64,000 nt of DNA. Origin: Terfezia claveryi. Its lineage: Eukaryota; Ascomycota; Pezizomycetes; Pezizales; Pezizaceae. The notes beneath the pieces were generated by a model. It was given only the letters and a program-made list of their open reading frames with translations, searched no databases and was not told the DNA's origin. The stretch is from NCBI GenBank assembly GCA_015179025.1, contig WHUX01000054.1:1-64000 (forward strand). The letters are read 5' to 3'. Position numbers and translations under genes: made by a program. Below, one piece after another: positions 42,401 to 55,739 of the stretch (the first letter of the stretch is position 1; each line of letters begins with the position of its first letter).

Positions 42401-43699
42401 TTACGGCGAGAGGTGCACAGCGGAAAAGGGTTGCCAAGCTTGCAAAGGACACCTTTAAAGCCTAAAACAACTCCAACAAGGCGGCCGGATACCCCCACCA
42501 AAAAACTACGCCCCACAAAGCTAAACTCCGATTCTGCCTCCGATCTGGACGCTTCGAGTTCGATGTGGGAGACAGACGATGACTACTTACGACAAGAAAA
42601 AGAAGATGTAGAAGGGCCTGAGCGACCTACGACCCCAGGAAGTAACCCCTTCGAAAACTTTCCAACCGCCGAAGAGCTCCACATAAAGCAAATGCAACAA
42701 ATGCAGTCCATCATCCAGAACTGGGATCAAGCCGGGTCAAGCCAACCTCTCCAAAACGAAATCGAAGAATCCCAGTACATCCCTGACGACTCAGATAACG
42801 TCGCAGACGACGAAGAGGATGGAATTTCCCATGAGCAAGATGAAGCAGCAGCAGAATACACTTCCACTTCTGGGTCTCAGTTTTCTAATGGCGCTGAGTT
42901 GGAAGATGTCTTTGCAGATGAACCGGAAACCCCAGTCCCGGTGTCGAGACATAAACAGTCACAAAAGAAAGGGGATTCAAGGCTACCGAATATCTCCCCT
43001 CCACCTCTATGGTCTGGGTTTGGGTCATTACAGGAAGTTGAACCACAGACTCCGTTCACGCCGTTACAGCCTAAAAAGTTGTTTTCTACACCGGTACCGG
43101 CGAAGTCACAGAGGCAGGAAAAGGCACGGGGTGAGTCGAGGTCGTTAGTGTTAGAGAGGTCCTCGAGATTGAGGATGCAGGAGCAAGAGGTGGGAAATAG
43201 AAGCTTGCCGACGACGTTTTCCTCTTTTACGAGGCTTTCACCTACACCAATCTTGTCGAAATCGCTGACTCTGGGCCGTCACAATCGTAATGAAAATTTT
43301 GCGCGTGATAAATTCCGCTCCGCCTCACTATTCAACCGACCTACACCACTACCTCCATCAGCGGCGAGCAACATCAGACCATCCACCCCAATGAATCAGA
43401 GCGCGAACGGGAATACTTCCCTGCCGTCAATCCATCCCCCTAGGATATCTCAAACGTCGAAAATTAATTCGAGAAAGAGTAGTATTGGCACTAGTACGCC
43501 TATACAGGCTAGGAATATCTCGGTAATAGCGGTATCGAGGTTAAAGTCAAGGGGGGCGGTGACTACGCCGGCGGGGGACCAAGGGACACCGTCGATTTCT
43601 GTGTATTATACGCCTGAGTCGAGGGCGGGGTCAGCGGTGAAGATGGGAGGGGGTGGGACGGATCTTTTGGATATGGATTTATCGTATGGGTTGATGTGA
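39496..43699 (+). CDS. Large disordered protein with folded N-terminal domain
   Basis: Exon 1 39496-39580 and exon 2 39645-43699 (64-nt intron with CTAAC branch site) give 1379 residues. Residues about 28-145 (LLTSLNAILASVSLPRITHI, then an Ile/Leu-rich helical segment, then VRELLWALVKIGILHRI) form one compact helical domain. It resembles the CH-like domain found at the start of some fungal spindle-pole or mitotic proteins; that match is by eye only. The remaining ~1200 residues are low in hydrophobics, rich in Ser, Pro, Glu and Asp, with many S/TP sites (TPTRRPDTPTKKLRP, STPMNQ, TPIQ), as in CDK-regulated scaffolds. Near 1030 a short KQMQQMQSIIQNWDQ helix follows a NPFENFP motif. Function not assigned. 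Confidence 0.85.
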
Positions 43700-46033
43700 G
43701 AAGTGTTGCTGGGTATCTTTTCATACCAGGTTGAGATTGATCTTGTTTTCAGGTAGTAGGCATTAGTTTGGGAACTTCTAGGCATGTTTGGCGTCAATAG
43801 GCGACAGTCTTCTTTTTTTCCCTGTTCCCTGTTCTTTGTCTGAGTGAAGGGAGTCACGAAAGGGGGATTTGGGATGTGAAAGAGATGTGAAATGTGGAGT
43901 TTTTATTGTAACCATAGTCATGAATTTTAAGTATGAATTTTAGTTTATTAGGATTTGGAAACATGTGGGTTTTTACAAGATAGAGCAGCAGTGTATCAGT
44001 GTATCATTAACTGTAAAATAATTCTTGAGAGAAAATGAAGATTTATTACCCGAGTTTTCAGTCATAGTGCTTGCATGTAATTGCAGTGTCATTCATTTGT
44101 TAATTGGTTATTCGATATTCTGCAAATAAATTTATTGGAGATCCGAAGGCCTCCAACAAATTGAGCTGAAATTTATAGCTTGATAGCCTTCATACTCAAA
44201 AACAAAGATAGAATCTACATAAACAGTTACTGTGAGAAAGGGAATGGAGACTAACGATACTTGTATCACAATACAGCTTATTCCTATGAAACTTCTATTT
44301 TTTATAACTAATAGGAGGTGGAGAATAGCTCAACCAGCTGGTTCAATATTGGCATTACGTTACGCTTTGATAAACTTACAGCAGATAAATTCTTTGTCTT
44401 GCATTTGCAATCGTCTCTAAGTACTCACCTATGGTACATAGAATCTAAGCTAGATGTCTCCAGAACAGATAAATCGTATATGTAATATTATGGTCTTGAA
44501 GATTCAAAGATGCAGTTCCTTGATAGATAGAACCAATAGCTAGCTCTAAACATAAAGGGGTCTTGGGAGAGATATAGAATAGTAGTATTTTGGACTTGAT
44601 GTTTAAGCCGGAGGATTTCAGGGAAACTCGTCAAGATATTACATTGCAATGGAATTGTAATCACTTGAGAATGCATAAATATGTGTAGTTATGAACTTGG
44701 AAAAGGAGAAGAGTTAGTTCGCTTACAACCGCTAGCTGTGCCTCACTCAATAAAGGTGTGTATCAATATATTGTGCGTGATTCGCTTGACTTAATCAAGC
44801 ACACTTGAAGAAATTAAAACCCCTAGACACCGCCCCTGCTATGCTCATACCACACTCAAGATACAAAAGATTGTGTTGAAGAGGCCTTTTGCCATTGCCA
44901 TGGTGGCGGGAGCAGATCTTTTGCCACACTTACGTATTTATTATATATTTCTTATGTGTAGCTTTCAGGAAGTAGTTGCCAAATTTTATAGTATTACTAT
45001 CTCTGTCGATAGACTATGACGAAGGTTGAGCGGATCCGAGTGCTTGAGAGTATATTTCTTTACCTGAGGAAATGTATTTTTTTCACTGTTGCTTGCTAGA
45101 AATTTGAATACCAGCGACATTACTTTTATACGGTACCTAATTGCCAATGCCAAGGGCAATTACAGTTACCCTGAATGCAACAATTTATAAATTTTCCGTT
45201 GGGTTTTTGCATAGGGATTATGGTAATATATTATGGAGCGTGCAAGGCATTATTCTGCCTATCCTATAATCCGTCTTATGGTGTGATTCCTGACTCCTAT
45301 GCTTTTTTAAAGGTAACATATTAAGGTCATGAACCTCATCAAGTACGTGTTTCTGTTACATTTTCTGAGGTCTCCCAAAGCATTCAATTTTCAATAGAAA
45401 TTGCTTCATAACGCTGAAATAATATAATTGAACTATGTGGGGCGGAATAACAAGATGAGGATGTGCAGGCTAGGGTGGGGTATATGGGTTATACACGATA
45501 GATAGTTCTTAGAATACCACTACTTTTTGAATGAGTAGCATAACTGGTATCGCTAACTGCGTCACACTTTTGCTGGTGGCGAGACACGTGACATTTTGTT
45601 GTGATTTGACCAAACATAACTTGGCGGGCTAGCTGCAACCGGTTCTCCCTGTACTAGCCAAGATGGTCGAACCAGGTAAAAGGCCTAGGCATTTATTTAC
45701 AGCACATGTACAGTGTGCTATCAGACAAACGCTCGAATTCCGGTATTCACTCATGTTGAAATCTTGCGGCTGATTGAAAATCGGTCAGATGGAAGAATCG
45801 TAATTATCAGCTATTCAGATGCAACTCAAGTTGCCTTGCCCATGACTGTATGTAATTTGACTCAGGATCTCCAGCCTTGCTAGTCGCCGATATGACTTTC
45901 TCTTGCGGCCCTTTCTCAAGGGCCTATCACTCCGAGAAATAGACCAAAGAGCTAATGCTTATGAGGAATAGAGAGGTGCAAGGCTCTTCAGACATGCACT
46001 GCCATCGTTCACGGGGAGTTCACAAAAGAAACT
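43700..46033. other. AT-rich intergenic stretch
   Basis: No supported gene or repeat pair. 43700-44000 is probably the 3' untranslated side of the preceding gene. The rest has only short frames on both strands. Confidence 0.4.
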
Positions 46034-47646
46034 TACAGTTTTTGATCCATGTCAACTACCCCTGCCATGAGACATATCCCTAGATACTACGCTGGCAAGA
46101 CTTCCTCTACAGACCGGATAAATTGTTTCCTGACCTCTTGAATATGCTCTACAATATGCGCATACTAGTTGAATAACTCATGTGAAGCCATCATATGCAC
46201 CAATCCACCTCGAAAAGGATATAATTGCTCCCCCGTTCTCAGTATGACCCCTCGACACAGAGATATCAAGAACTAACAAACCTACATAGTGCCAGCACCT
46301 TAACTTAGTTATATATTTATGTTAGGATACAATATAAAACATCTAAGGCTATATAGAAATTCACTATTGTTCATGCATAATTCAGCTGTTTCGAGCTTTT
46401 GGACCATGTCGGCTGGTTTTTCAGTATTTTGATTTTTATATCTTTTGTACCCTCTTCACCCATCACTCTATACAACTCGTATACTTACCACATCCTGTGC
46501 ATCCTGTTATCCCATAGACCTGACAACTTGGGTCCATTTACTATTGATCAGACAACTGAGCCACCTAGCTGCAGCAGATATGAGGTCAATGAAGGTGCAC
46601 TTCACCTAGAATAGTCCGTAGATATCGAAATAGCTAGGGATATGAGATAGAGTATGCAAATGATGTATTGAGCTCTATATCCTGCAGCAAAAACGACATT
46701 TAGAGCGACCTAAATCAGCCATATATAAGTAATGAGCCAGACCATATGGGCATGTACAGGGCAGCCTCAAAGGCCTTCTAGGAGCCGTATACGGATGAAA
46801 ATCCCATATACGTAGATAGATGTTACACCATCTGGCTAGGCCAGCTAGGTGGTCAGAAGCCGTGATTAAAATATCGCACGAACTGCTGCATAAGGCAGAT
46901 GCGACTGCTGTAATAGACAGAGACCTCCAGACTGCAATAGATAGAGGCCTCTAGCCTGCAATAGACGGAAAGCGGATCTGGAGGTATAGGCTGTGGACTT
47001 CCAACGCTCCCCCTTCAACACATACCGGAGCTGCCAATGTAAATAGGCATTGACCTTGTTTAAGAAATCCTTATACATATATATGTACATGAGGTAAAAC
47101 ATAGGGCAAAAAGATCATTAAGCAGCCTAATCAAGCCTGATGTGTAGGATATAGGGTAGAAGGTGAAGGTGCACAGGGTATAGTGGATATAGGAGTTGTG
47201 CAAGGTAGATAGGTAAAGAGGGTGCAGAAGATATAGAAGGCTGAAAAACCAGCCGACATGGTCCAAAAGCTCGAAATGGCTGAATTATGCATGATAGGTG
47301 CTGAACAATAGCGAATTTATATATAGCCTTAGATGTATATATTGTATCCTAACATAAATATATATGCTAAGTTAAGGTGCTGGCACTATGTAGGCTTGTT
47401 AGTTCTTGATATCTCCGGGTGGAGGTGTCATACTGAGAAGGGGGGGCCAATTATATCCTTTTCGAGGTGGATTGGTGCATATGATGGCTTCACATGAGTT
47501 ATTCAACTAGCTAGTATGCGCATATTGTAGAGCATATTCAAGAGTGTCAGGAAACAATTTATCCGGTCTGCAGAGGAAGTAGTATCTAGGGATATGTCTC
47601 ATGGCAGGGGTAGTTGACATGGATCATAGCTAGGTCAAAAACTGTA
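46034..47646. mobile_element. Fold-back element with ~550-bp inverted arms (family 1)
   Basis: The left arm 46034 to about 46590 and right arm about 47080-47646 are inverted copies with scattered differences. Examples are CATGAGACATATCCCTAGAT, ATCAAGAACTAACAA and TTTTGGACCATGTCGGCTGG in each arm. The outer ends are TACAGTTTTTGA and its complement, beginning in TA. The centre (~490 bp) has no transposase. It contains three copies of a ~25-bp unit (TGCAATAGAYRGAGGCCTC-like) near 46905-46965. Each arm encodes the same short frame starting MDHVGWFFS, a by-product of the repeat. Confidence 0.75.
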
Positions 47647-48285
47647 GATAGCAACGGACCAGACAATATCTAAGCCAGTGGTATCACATGTACAAAGGGT
47701 TTTCCACTCATGGAACTTCTTTGCAATTCGTCCACTCCAACGGGGTCAATACGTGGGGATAGACGGGATACATTGCATGTGCGGGCATCAGGAGCTGAGG
47801 GTAAGAATACGGGGGTAGGGATATGTGATAGGGGTGACTACGGCAGGGCATTGATAAGTCGAGTTTAGGGTTGTGGGGAAGGGGGAATTTTATAAGAAAA
47901 GGTGACACTGAGGAAAACATGTTGTGAAAAATACAGCACCAACACCACAGGGACACAAGAAAAGGCCAAATATGAGGAAAAACTAAGGGGTTTACAAAAG
48001 AACATACATGCTATTTATCCGACCAACCCAACCCACCCAGAACCTGAAAGCACTTCTTCCAGTCCACCAATGGAAATGTAAAACATAGGAGTAAACTTCG
48101 TAGGCCCAACAGAAATGAACAATTACATGAGGGGGAAAATAGGCCCAACCTAACAATGATAATATCCGAGAAAAAAAGAGGAGAACGAAAGGTGGAAAAT
48201 GAATCAATAGGTAATATGAGTTCTGAAAGCCACATTCAACCCTCATAGCGCATCTTTAGCTCACCGCGTTGAGACCTCCACACCC
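47647..48285. other. Intergenic, 3' side of importin alpha
   Basis: No gene. Probable 3' untranslated sequence of the minus-strand importin gene down to about 47950. Confidence 0.4.
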
Positions 48286-50145
48286 TTACATATCCATTTG
48301 ATCCGCACCATTGGCATTGGCAAAGTTGAAGCTACCAGACTGAGTAGCACCAAAGCTGAAAGCCTCGCCTGATTGCTGTTGTGGTGCAATGCCTTGAATC
48401 TCGGCACCAGCCTCATCCTCCTCATCGCTGAAGTACTTCTCAATGATGTTATATGCCTTCATGTAGATCTCCTCATTTGCATTGCTCTGGGCTTGGTGGA
48501 TCTTCTCCATACCACCGGCTTCCTCAATGTACATAGCGTACAAGTTGACGTTTTGCTGAGTGGTAGGCTTGTCCATTTCTCCGACCTTGAGAATGTTCTC
48601 CAAACCGTCCAAAGCAACCTGGATGATCTTGTTGTCCATGCAGGCCAAAAGATCGCAGAGGGGTTTGATGCAACCTTGCTGGACCAGATAGCGGATCTGA
48701 TCAGGCTTTTGGAGCCCACCAGATGTTGCGTTAGAGATCGCCCAGCATGCCTCCTTCCTAGTCTTGACATCACCATTAGCGAGAAGGTGAATGAGGGGTG
48801 GAATGATGTTGGCATCGATAACGGCTTGAATCTGAGTAGAATTTCCGGCGGTTATGTTGGAGATGGTCCAGCAAGCCTCCTTGCGGATCCCATCCTTACT
48901 AGATCCAAGAAGAGCCAAGAGTGCAGTTAGAGCACCACAATTAATGATGACCTGTGTTTGGACATCATCCCCAGTGACGATGTTGCCAACAGAACGCAGA
49001 GCTGGGGTCTGCACGGAGGTAGAGTTGTGCATCAATAATTCCACAAGGCGCCTTGGGATACCAGCGTCAATAACGGCCTGGATCTTATCGTTCGATCCAT
49101 CGGAAAGGTATGAGATAGCCCAGCAAGCATCAATAAGAACTTCGTCATCAAGGGAGTACACCAGCTTTGCAAGGACAGGGAGAGCCGGTATGATCTGAGA
49201 ATGGTAACGCCATTAGTACAAAATTTGTGAAGATTAAAGGAAATAACTCACAGTTTCCCAGTCTGGCTGTGGGGTCTTTCCACGGCAAAAGTTGCTAAGC
49301 GTCCATGTCGCGTTCCTGAGCATGCTGAGTTTTCGGCTGTCGTTTAGGAGGGCCAACAGGGGTGGCAGAGCACCGGAACCAAGAACAAAATCTCTGCAGG
49401 ATGGAGAATCACCGGCAATGTTGCCCAAAGCCCACACAGCCTGCTCCCTGACGTCCGGCTCATGGCTGCTCAACAACTCAACGAAAATTGGTACCGCCCC
49501 CGCCTCGATAACCACCTGAGTTTGAGTAGCTGAGCCAGAAGCAATATTGGTCAACGCCCACGCTGCCTCGAACTGAACAAGAGTGTGTGGAGACCTCAAG
49601 AATTGTACAAATCGGGTAACAACACCACACTCAATGACTTTCTCAATAGGAGGGTTTTTCTCCTTACTGAGGAGCTTTCTGAATTTTGTTGTGGCTTGAA
49701 TTTGAGCATCAATGGATTCAGAGAAGACACCCTCAATCATGCCCGGCAACTCTTCGTTCAACTATCATTTTATGAAACGTCAGAACATTATTCTTTAGAT
49801 TTCCGGCGCCAATTTCGCGTCGCATGTGTTATCGGAGGGGTGCCAAGATATTTGTTCCCCTCCTCCTCCAAAGACAACAAAGAGAAAATCAACCATAACA
49901 CAAAAAAAGTAGAAGGATAGTACCTGAGATTCCAGTCCTGCACTCTCGTCGTCACTATCAACGCCAGCTCCTGGTGGAGGACTATTGAGGTTCAAGTTTC
50001 GTCGCTTGGCCAAGTTCTCATCTCGCTTCTGCTTCCTGATCTCAACTTGCTGCTCCTCACGCCTCCTTCTGAGCTCATCCTGCTTGAATGTACCCTTCGC
50101 CTTGAAGTTGCTTCTTCTGTGTTCTGGGATGTAGCGTTCGGCCAT
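48286..50145 (-). CDS. SRP1: Importin alpha (karyopherin alpha)
   Basis: Three exons (50145-49924, 49761-49252, 49194-48286), all joined in phase 0, give 546 residues, normal for the family. Residues 1-74 form the importin-beta-binding domain ([20 protein letters not shown]). The rest is armadillo repeats with the conserved W..N pattern: [68 protein letters not shown] and [11 protein letters not shown]. The C-terminus is acidic ([14 protein letters not shown]) followed by a Gly/Phe/Asn tail. It carries proteins with classical nuclear localisation signals into the nucleus with importin beta. It shares an 850-bp divergent upstream region with pot1. Confidence 0.97.
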
Positions 50146-50995
50146 GTTTGATGGCTGGTGGTTGTTGAGGTACGGCGATAAGCGGTTAGGCAAGGGAGGG
50201 GCGGAAATAGATACTCCAGATAAATAGAGTACGAGGAGGAGTAGAGGTACCTGCAGTGGCTGTTGGCTTTAAGGTGAGAAATGAGAGGGGTGTGGTATAA
50301 GATTCTTTCTCGGCAGAGAAAAGTGAAAGAAGATGGAAAGGAAGGGGAATCCACCAAAAAAGTGGGTTACTTCCCATCCGCTAGAAGCTGGTTAGTCATG
50401 AAGTATTAACAAACTGCTGAAGCAGCATTGGACGAGGCGGCACCATAACAAATTTTACTATCAGCATTGGCCGCGAGCTGCCACGCTACACGGCATTTTC
50501 TACTCAGCGATTTTGATGGTCATTAAAAACGGTTCTTTCTTTTTTTCCCACTATATGATGCTAATGGGCACAACCCCAGGAAGAACGGCGTTGGCTGCGG
50601 GGGCGTAGGTTTGAGCACTAATGCTTACGGGTGGCTGCTACCCCAGCCCTATGGTAAAGCAGCGAAAACCCTATGCTTAACTTTACGCTTATAGTCAACT
50701 ATTGATTAAGTCTCGAATTGATCATTTGTAATAATCAGGTTACAATTTTTTCATTTGTATCATAAACTTGCCCTTGTTTAGTTCTATCGTTAATTACAGC
50801 GTCCGTGAATAGGAATCAAGACTCGAAATGTATAATGCAATTGAATTGCATTTCCCAGTTTGCACAGTAGTGTGTCCACTTTGATCATGTGTATTTCGCG
50901 CTCCCCTTCCCCTGTTCCTTCGCGTCTTCCCACGGTGCAGCTTATACTTAAATTTTTACCCCACATCATCTACAGCGGCCCGACTCTAAAGTACC
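50146..50995. promoter_or_regulatory. Divergent intergenic region importin alpha / pot1
   Basis: 850 bp between the two start codons. A 3' splice-like TCATCTACAG ends at 50975, so pot1 may have a spliced leader. No further element is recognised. Confidence 0.4.
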
Positions 50996-53212
50996 ATGGC
51001 CACAGACGTAGTTCCGATATCTGCTGCAGGTCAACATATGGGAAAATTAATAAATGTAATAGGAGTGGTGGTAGATCTCCGCTCTCCAACACTAACCCAA
51101 AGAGACGGTCAGTCACAAACGTCCCCCTCTCATCATGTACCGTGCTGATAGGCACAGAATATATGATTACGTTTATCTTATGTGACAAGACCAAATCCCT
51201 TATTGAAAATGGCTTGACTGTTCGGTACTTTCACCGTATGAAGGACGACCTACCCGAAATTCAAGGTCTCAACGATATCGTCGTTCTTCGAAATGTCAAG
51301 GTGGTCTCATCAATCTTCTCCAATTTCAGATTTGGCTCTAACCAGTGGTAAGATGACTGAATTTGGTGGAAAGAACATTGCAATCTCACACTTTACCTCT
51401 TCGTGGATCGTTGGATATCAGTCGCCGATCAGAAAGGAGTTCACTATCAAAAGTTCGGGCTTTAAGGTGAAGGCCACTTCGTCAGAGATGGTTACAATCA
51501 ACACTCTTCGTGAATTCTGGAAGAGTAGAGGTGGGGCAGCCTCATCTCGTGGTGTTAATCCTATGGCACTTCCCAAAATGGAAGCACAAAACGGTTACAA
51601 GCGGAAATTTGCACACATCAAAGACTTGCAATACGATCATTTCTACGACCTGATGGGGGAGGTTGTCAAGACATTTCCAGGAAATGGTTCTTTTACCATA
51701 TACTTGACTGATTACACAAGGAATCTCAATTTGCATTGCTATGAATGGCCAAATCTTAGTGAGCATCGAAAGGGCTCGAGTAAAGATGATCGCCATTTCT
51801 ACACAGGCAGTAAGGGGGATTGTAGTTCCAAGTGGCCTGGGCCGTTTGGGCAATACACCCTTCAAATTACACTATGGGAGGTACACGCAGATGCTGCTAG
51901 GAAGATTGTAAGGGATGGCTGCTTGTTGAACCTCAAGAATGTGAGGGCCAAAAGGAATGCCGATGGAAAGATGGAAGGGGCTCTGCACGGAGATCGGAAG
52001 TTTCCGGATCGCGTGGATATTTCCGTTGTGAAGGATCTGAAAGACCCACTAGTGGCGCTACTTAGTCGTAGAAAGGTTGAATACAAACGCCGGTCGGAGT
52101 CAGAACGACTGGAGTATGAGGAGGCCTTGAGGAAGCAGGTTGAGGATATTGAGGAGAGAGAGCAGGAAGAAAAGAAAGAAGCGGAAAAATTGAACGAAAA
52201 CAGTACGTATGCCACTTGCGCAATCAAAGTTATTGACCTGGTTTCTATTAATTGTTATTCTAGTTCGTTTTTTGGTCTTATTTTTTACCTTCTTTCCTCC
52301 CACCTCCTTTTATGAGTACAGGCACTTATCCTAAACTAGTCATCACCCGCAAAGCAAATGGGGTCCCAAGTATCCTGGTTGGAGATATTTTGAACCCCGT
52401 CGATATAAACCTCAAAGAAACTCCTTACGTCAATCGCAACTACAGAACCATCTGCCGAGTCGTCGACTTTCTTCCCCACAAGCTTGAGCAATTCTGTGTT
52501 CGAAAGGAAGTAAAACCAAAGGCAACACACTCAAAATTGGACAATAAGGGCCAGGTCATGAACGTCTATTCAGACGGCAGCGAAAAACCTGCATTTGGCG
52601 AGGAGCACGATCATGAAGGTGACGACGATGACGTCCCTGAAAGCCAGCGCAAGGAATGGGAGTTCAAATTCGCACTACTTGTTGAAGGAGAGGATGGTGC
52701 CACAATGCGGCTAATGGTGGATGATAAGTCTGCGCAATTTTTACTGAAAATGGATGCTACAGAGTGAGTGTGACATTCAAGTATCTCGCCAATTTATTGA
52801 ATCACTGATTATATACATCTTCAGCCTCAAAGCAGATCCCTGCGTCCTCGCTGAGCTTCGCGAGAAACTGTATATCCTCTGGGGTGATCTTGAGGAGCGG
52901 AAATCCCGCAAACTCAAACGTCTTGACATGGGAAAACGCGGGACAGGAAGGGAGCCCGATAGTCGGAAACGCAAGTCCACTCCTTTAAAGCAACATTCAA
53001 AAAAACGTCGTAGGTCGAACAAGAACGGCGACGAGGACTGTACTAGTGGCGATAGTGACAACAGTGACGAAGATGGGAATGGGTTGATTGTTGGGCGGAG
53101 TAAGTATTTTGCTGCTCTGGTGAGGGAGTATGGTGTTAAGAGGACGAGTGGAGAAGGGGAGGTCTATTGGCAGAGAATGTTTGGGTTGTTTGGAGTAATG
53201 ATCAAATACTAG
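50996..53212 (+). CDS. POT1: Protection of telomeres protein Pot1
   Basis: Five exons (50996-51107, 51152-51300, 51353-52202, 52322-52763, 52825-53212) give 646 residues. Residues 1-150 match the first OB fold of Pot1: KLINVIGVVVDLRSPTL, then TEYMITFILCDKT and DIVVLRNVK. Residues about 175-330 match the second OB fold: KDLQYDHFYDLMGEVVKTFP, FTIYLTDYTRNLNLHCYEW, QYTLQITLWEVHADAARK and LLNLKNVRAK. The C-terminal half has charged coiled and basic segments (SRKLKRLDMGKR) and a further fold ending FGLFGVMIKY. Pot1 binds the single-stranded telomeric 3' overhang in the shelterin complex. The exon 2/3 junction is uncertain: the donor GTGGTC and acceptor GTAAG are both weak. Confidence 0.88.
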
Positions 53213-55110
53213 AAAGTTACCCTGAACCCCCAGACTTTCTCGCGACCACGAACTCAAGCTAGGGTTTATTTGACCTACCGAGAACAACTTCTTTGTTTTA
53301 TTTCTACCTATTATAGCTTTTTCCCTTTCTCATTTTTCTAATCGGGATGGTTGCTCGGCGTTTATCTCACTTTCCCTTTCTTTGCTAGAATATCCATCTC
53401 CTAGTACTTATACCTCCTAACTTGTACTTAAAGCTTACACATAATTTTAGTGGATCTTATTGGCTTCTTTGGTGTTTGACATTGTATGATGGTAGATGTG
53501 ATGACGGTGGATTTTATAATTTAAATCTCCATATCTGTGGCGTTGAATAACTTGTGACTCCCAGCTGGTGTATTGAATCCCTTGGTTCTGTTTAAGAAAA
53601 GATAGAAGGCCCCATAGGCATTGCATCTTCCACCAACTTAGAGAATTTAAAGATTCTTTCTTCACTTGCAGCGCAAGCCATTCACATGTACCCACAAGAG
53701 CCTTCTTCTGTCAATACTGGCTCTGCACAATATCTTCTGAGGGAAAAAATCACCGAAGTAGTTTCACATTTGTAAGCGTTCCCTAATAGGCTTCGCTATT
53801 GAATGATGCTGCGATTTCCCCTAGCCTCAAAATATTCTTAATTTAGCTATTTGTTTACTTTGATTACCCGTATTATGGCCGCACAGCAACCATTCAAATA
53901 GAGTCGAAACTATAATTGTGCGTGTCCGGATAAGCACGGAGCTGCATTAGGAAAGTTGATAATCCTTCTACCTGCGGTGTCAACTTCCAGTCTATGTGCA
54001 TAAACCTACTCTCTTGCATCAGAAAGTCCTCCGACGGAGGTCATGCAGCAAGGCAAGCCGGAGACTGTTATGCAATGCCACAAATTGATCCAGGCTACAA
54101 TCAAAATTAACTACAAGTTCTGATCTCTGCCATACTGTCCCAGCCCTCTTTTTAGATTGCTTGTGGTGGTAATGCTCACCAAATAGGGAGAATATCCAGT
54201 CCAGGAGTTACAAGGGCATATATTCTGATACTTTAGGGATCTGGAGTTTACCAAATAAGTGTGGTCTTTAGTAAAATTGTCGTAGCGGTTAACCAATTGA
54301 TTCAGAGGCCCAATTCTGTCCTCGCATAGATAATTCATATGATAGTTTTAATGGCACATTTGTGAAACCGAACAACCACTCCCTCCAATGTACCAAACTG
54401 TAATTTTGTACCCATGATTTCCCTCTCACTGTGTCTTTAAAAACTATCCTACCATACATCTGGTACAAGTGGAAACGCTCTACTTCTCTAAATTAGTCTA
54501 GTTGAGTATAGTTCCAGCTAGGTAGGTGGCAAAAAGTTTCGTTCTCCGTCCACCCCCCTTCCTTGCATAAGGGGCCCAAACGCTGCATATTGGATTTTGT
54601 ACGGAAGAAGTAAGACATACATTACATCTTTATGCAGGGAGCAAAACTTACCATACATCACAGGGTAGAGTACCCATCACCGGGTAGTACATCACATGTT
54701 TTGTTGGTTTCTCAATGTTAGACGTGCAAAATCCTGTTGTAAATTGGAATGGGAGGTGGGCCGGTGGGGTGTAAAAATATAGTTTCTCGTATCAGGAGGG
54801 ATTCATGGATAGGAGACAAGGCTCTGATAGGCAGGAGTTACTCCTTGCACATGTTATTAGAAAGCAAACTCGGTGTAGAATATGTCTAGGGGGGTTGTTC
54901 ACAAGGGTGGGTTATAGGGACGGGCTTACGCAGCGTGGGGTATATTTCAACCTATCAAGTGCTTGACTAAAGGGTTTATTGATGTATATCCCAAGTATTT
55001 CCATTTCTTGCTAATCGGACTAAAAGCACCCACAGCCTCAATTTATTACGAGAAAGTTAATTAGCCCTGAGGAGTTTACCTTGAGCAGTTAATCCTTGAT
55101 TTGATCCCTG
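53213..55110. other. Intergenic without clear features
   Basis: 53213-53460 is the likely 3' region of pot1. The rest has only short frames on both strands and no repeat pair that I could detect. Confidence 0.4.
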
Positions 55111-55235
55111 TGTGAGCGTACAATAATACAATATACTATCGGTGTTTGGGCAAACCTAGCATCCAGTGAACACGGTTTGTCCTAGCGGTTACACTCTCCA
55201 ACATGTGCTCTGCAATGGGTTCAAAAATAGAGGAT
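55111..55235 (+). repeat. tRNA-like/hairpin repeat family, copy C
   Basis: TGTGAGCGTACAATA, CTATCGGTGTTTGGGCAAAC and TTTGTCCTAGCGGTTACACT occur in the same order as in copies at 20061 and 20294. A degraded B box (GGGTTCAAAAAT) lies near 55217. It differs from copy B by indels in the head. Confidence 0.65.
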
Positions 55236-55739
55236 ACAATTTTTGATTCTCTTGAGCCATTTGGTGCTTGATATCACTCCCATTGGATACAGGTATCTTA
55301 ATATTTACCACTCCAACCAAGAACGACCCCATTCAATCTCAGTTACATATCATGAGTAAGGTACTCAGAAGACTCTCCTCACAGTATACATCCTCTAAAA
55401 CTATCAAACAATTGATTTTGAGCTTCTATGACAGAAATGTTCCGGATATACCTCATTTACCCCCCCTCTCTCTCTGATAAGTTACCCTTGGGAACACAGC
55501 TTACATACTCGATACTCAGTTTGCTCAAATCTCAAATAACAATTAAGAACAATGATTCACGGCAATCAACTATCAAAACTTTTGTGTGACCGTCCTATCC
55601 ACCGATCTCCCATGAAACCTCCTGATCTGAGAAAGTAGATTTTTATGTCACACAAACTCACATCCTTTCCCAGGGCTATACCCGCCTTACAATTCCATTT
55701 CGCAAGTCTAATATACATTTTAAGCCCCTACTTTGGTAA
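55236..55739. other. Short gene-free stretch
   Basis: Only a 69-codon plus frame of no recognisable family. Nothing else seen. Confidence 0.35.

Noticed and set aside
46399..46614. 71-codon frame starting MDHVGWFFS
   Set aside because: Occurs once in each arm of the fold-back element in opposite orientation, with diverging ends; a repeat by-product.
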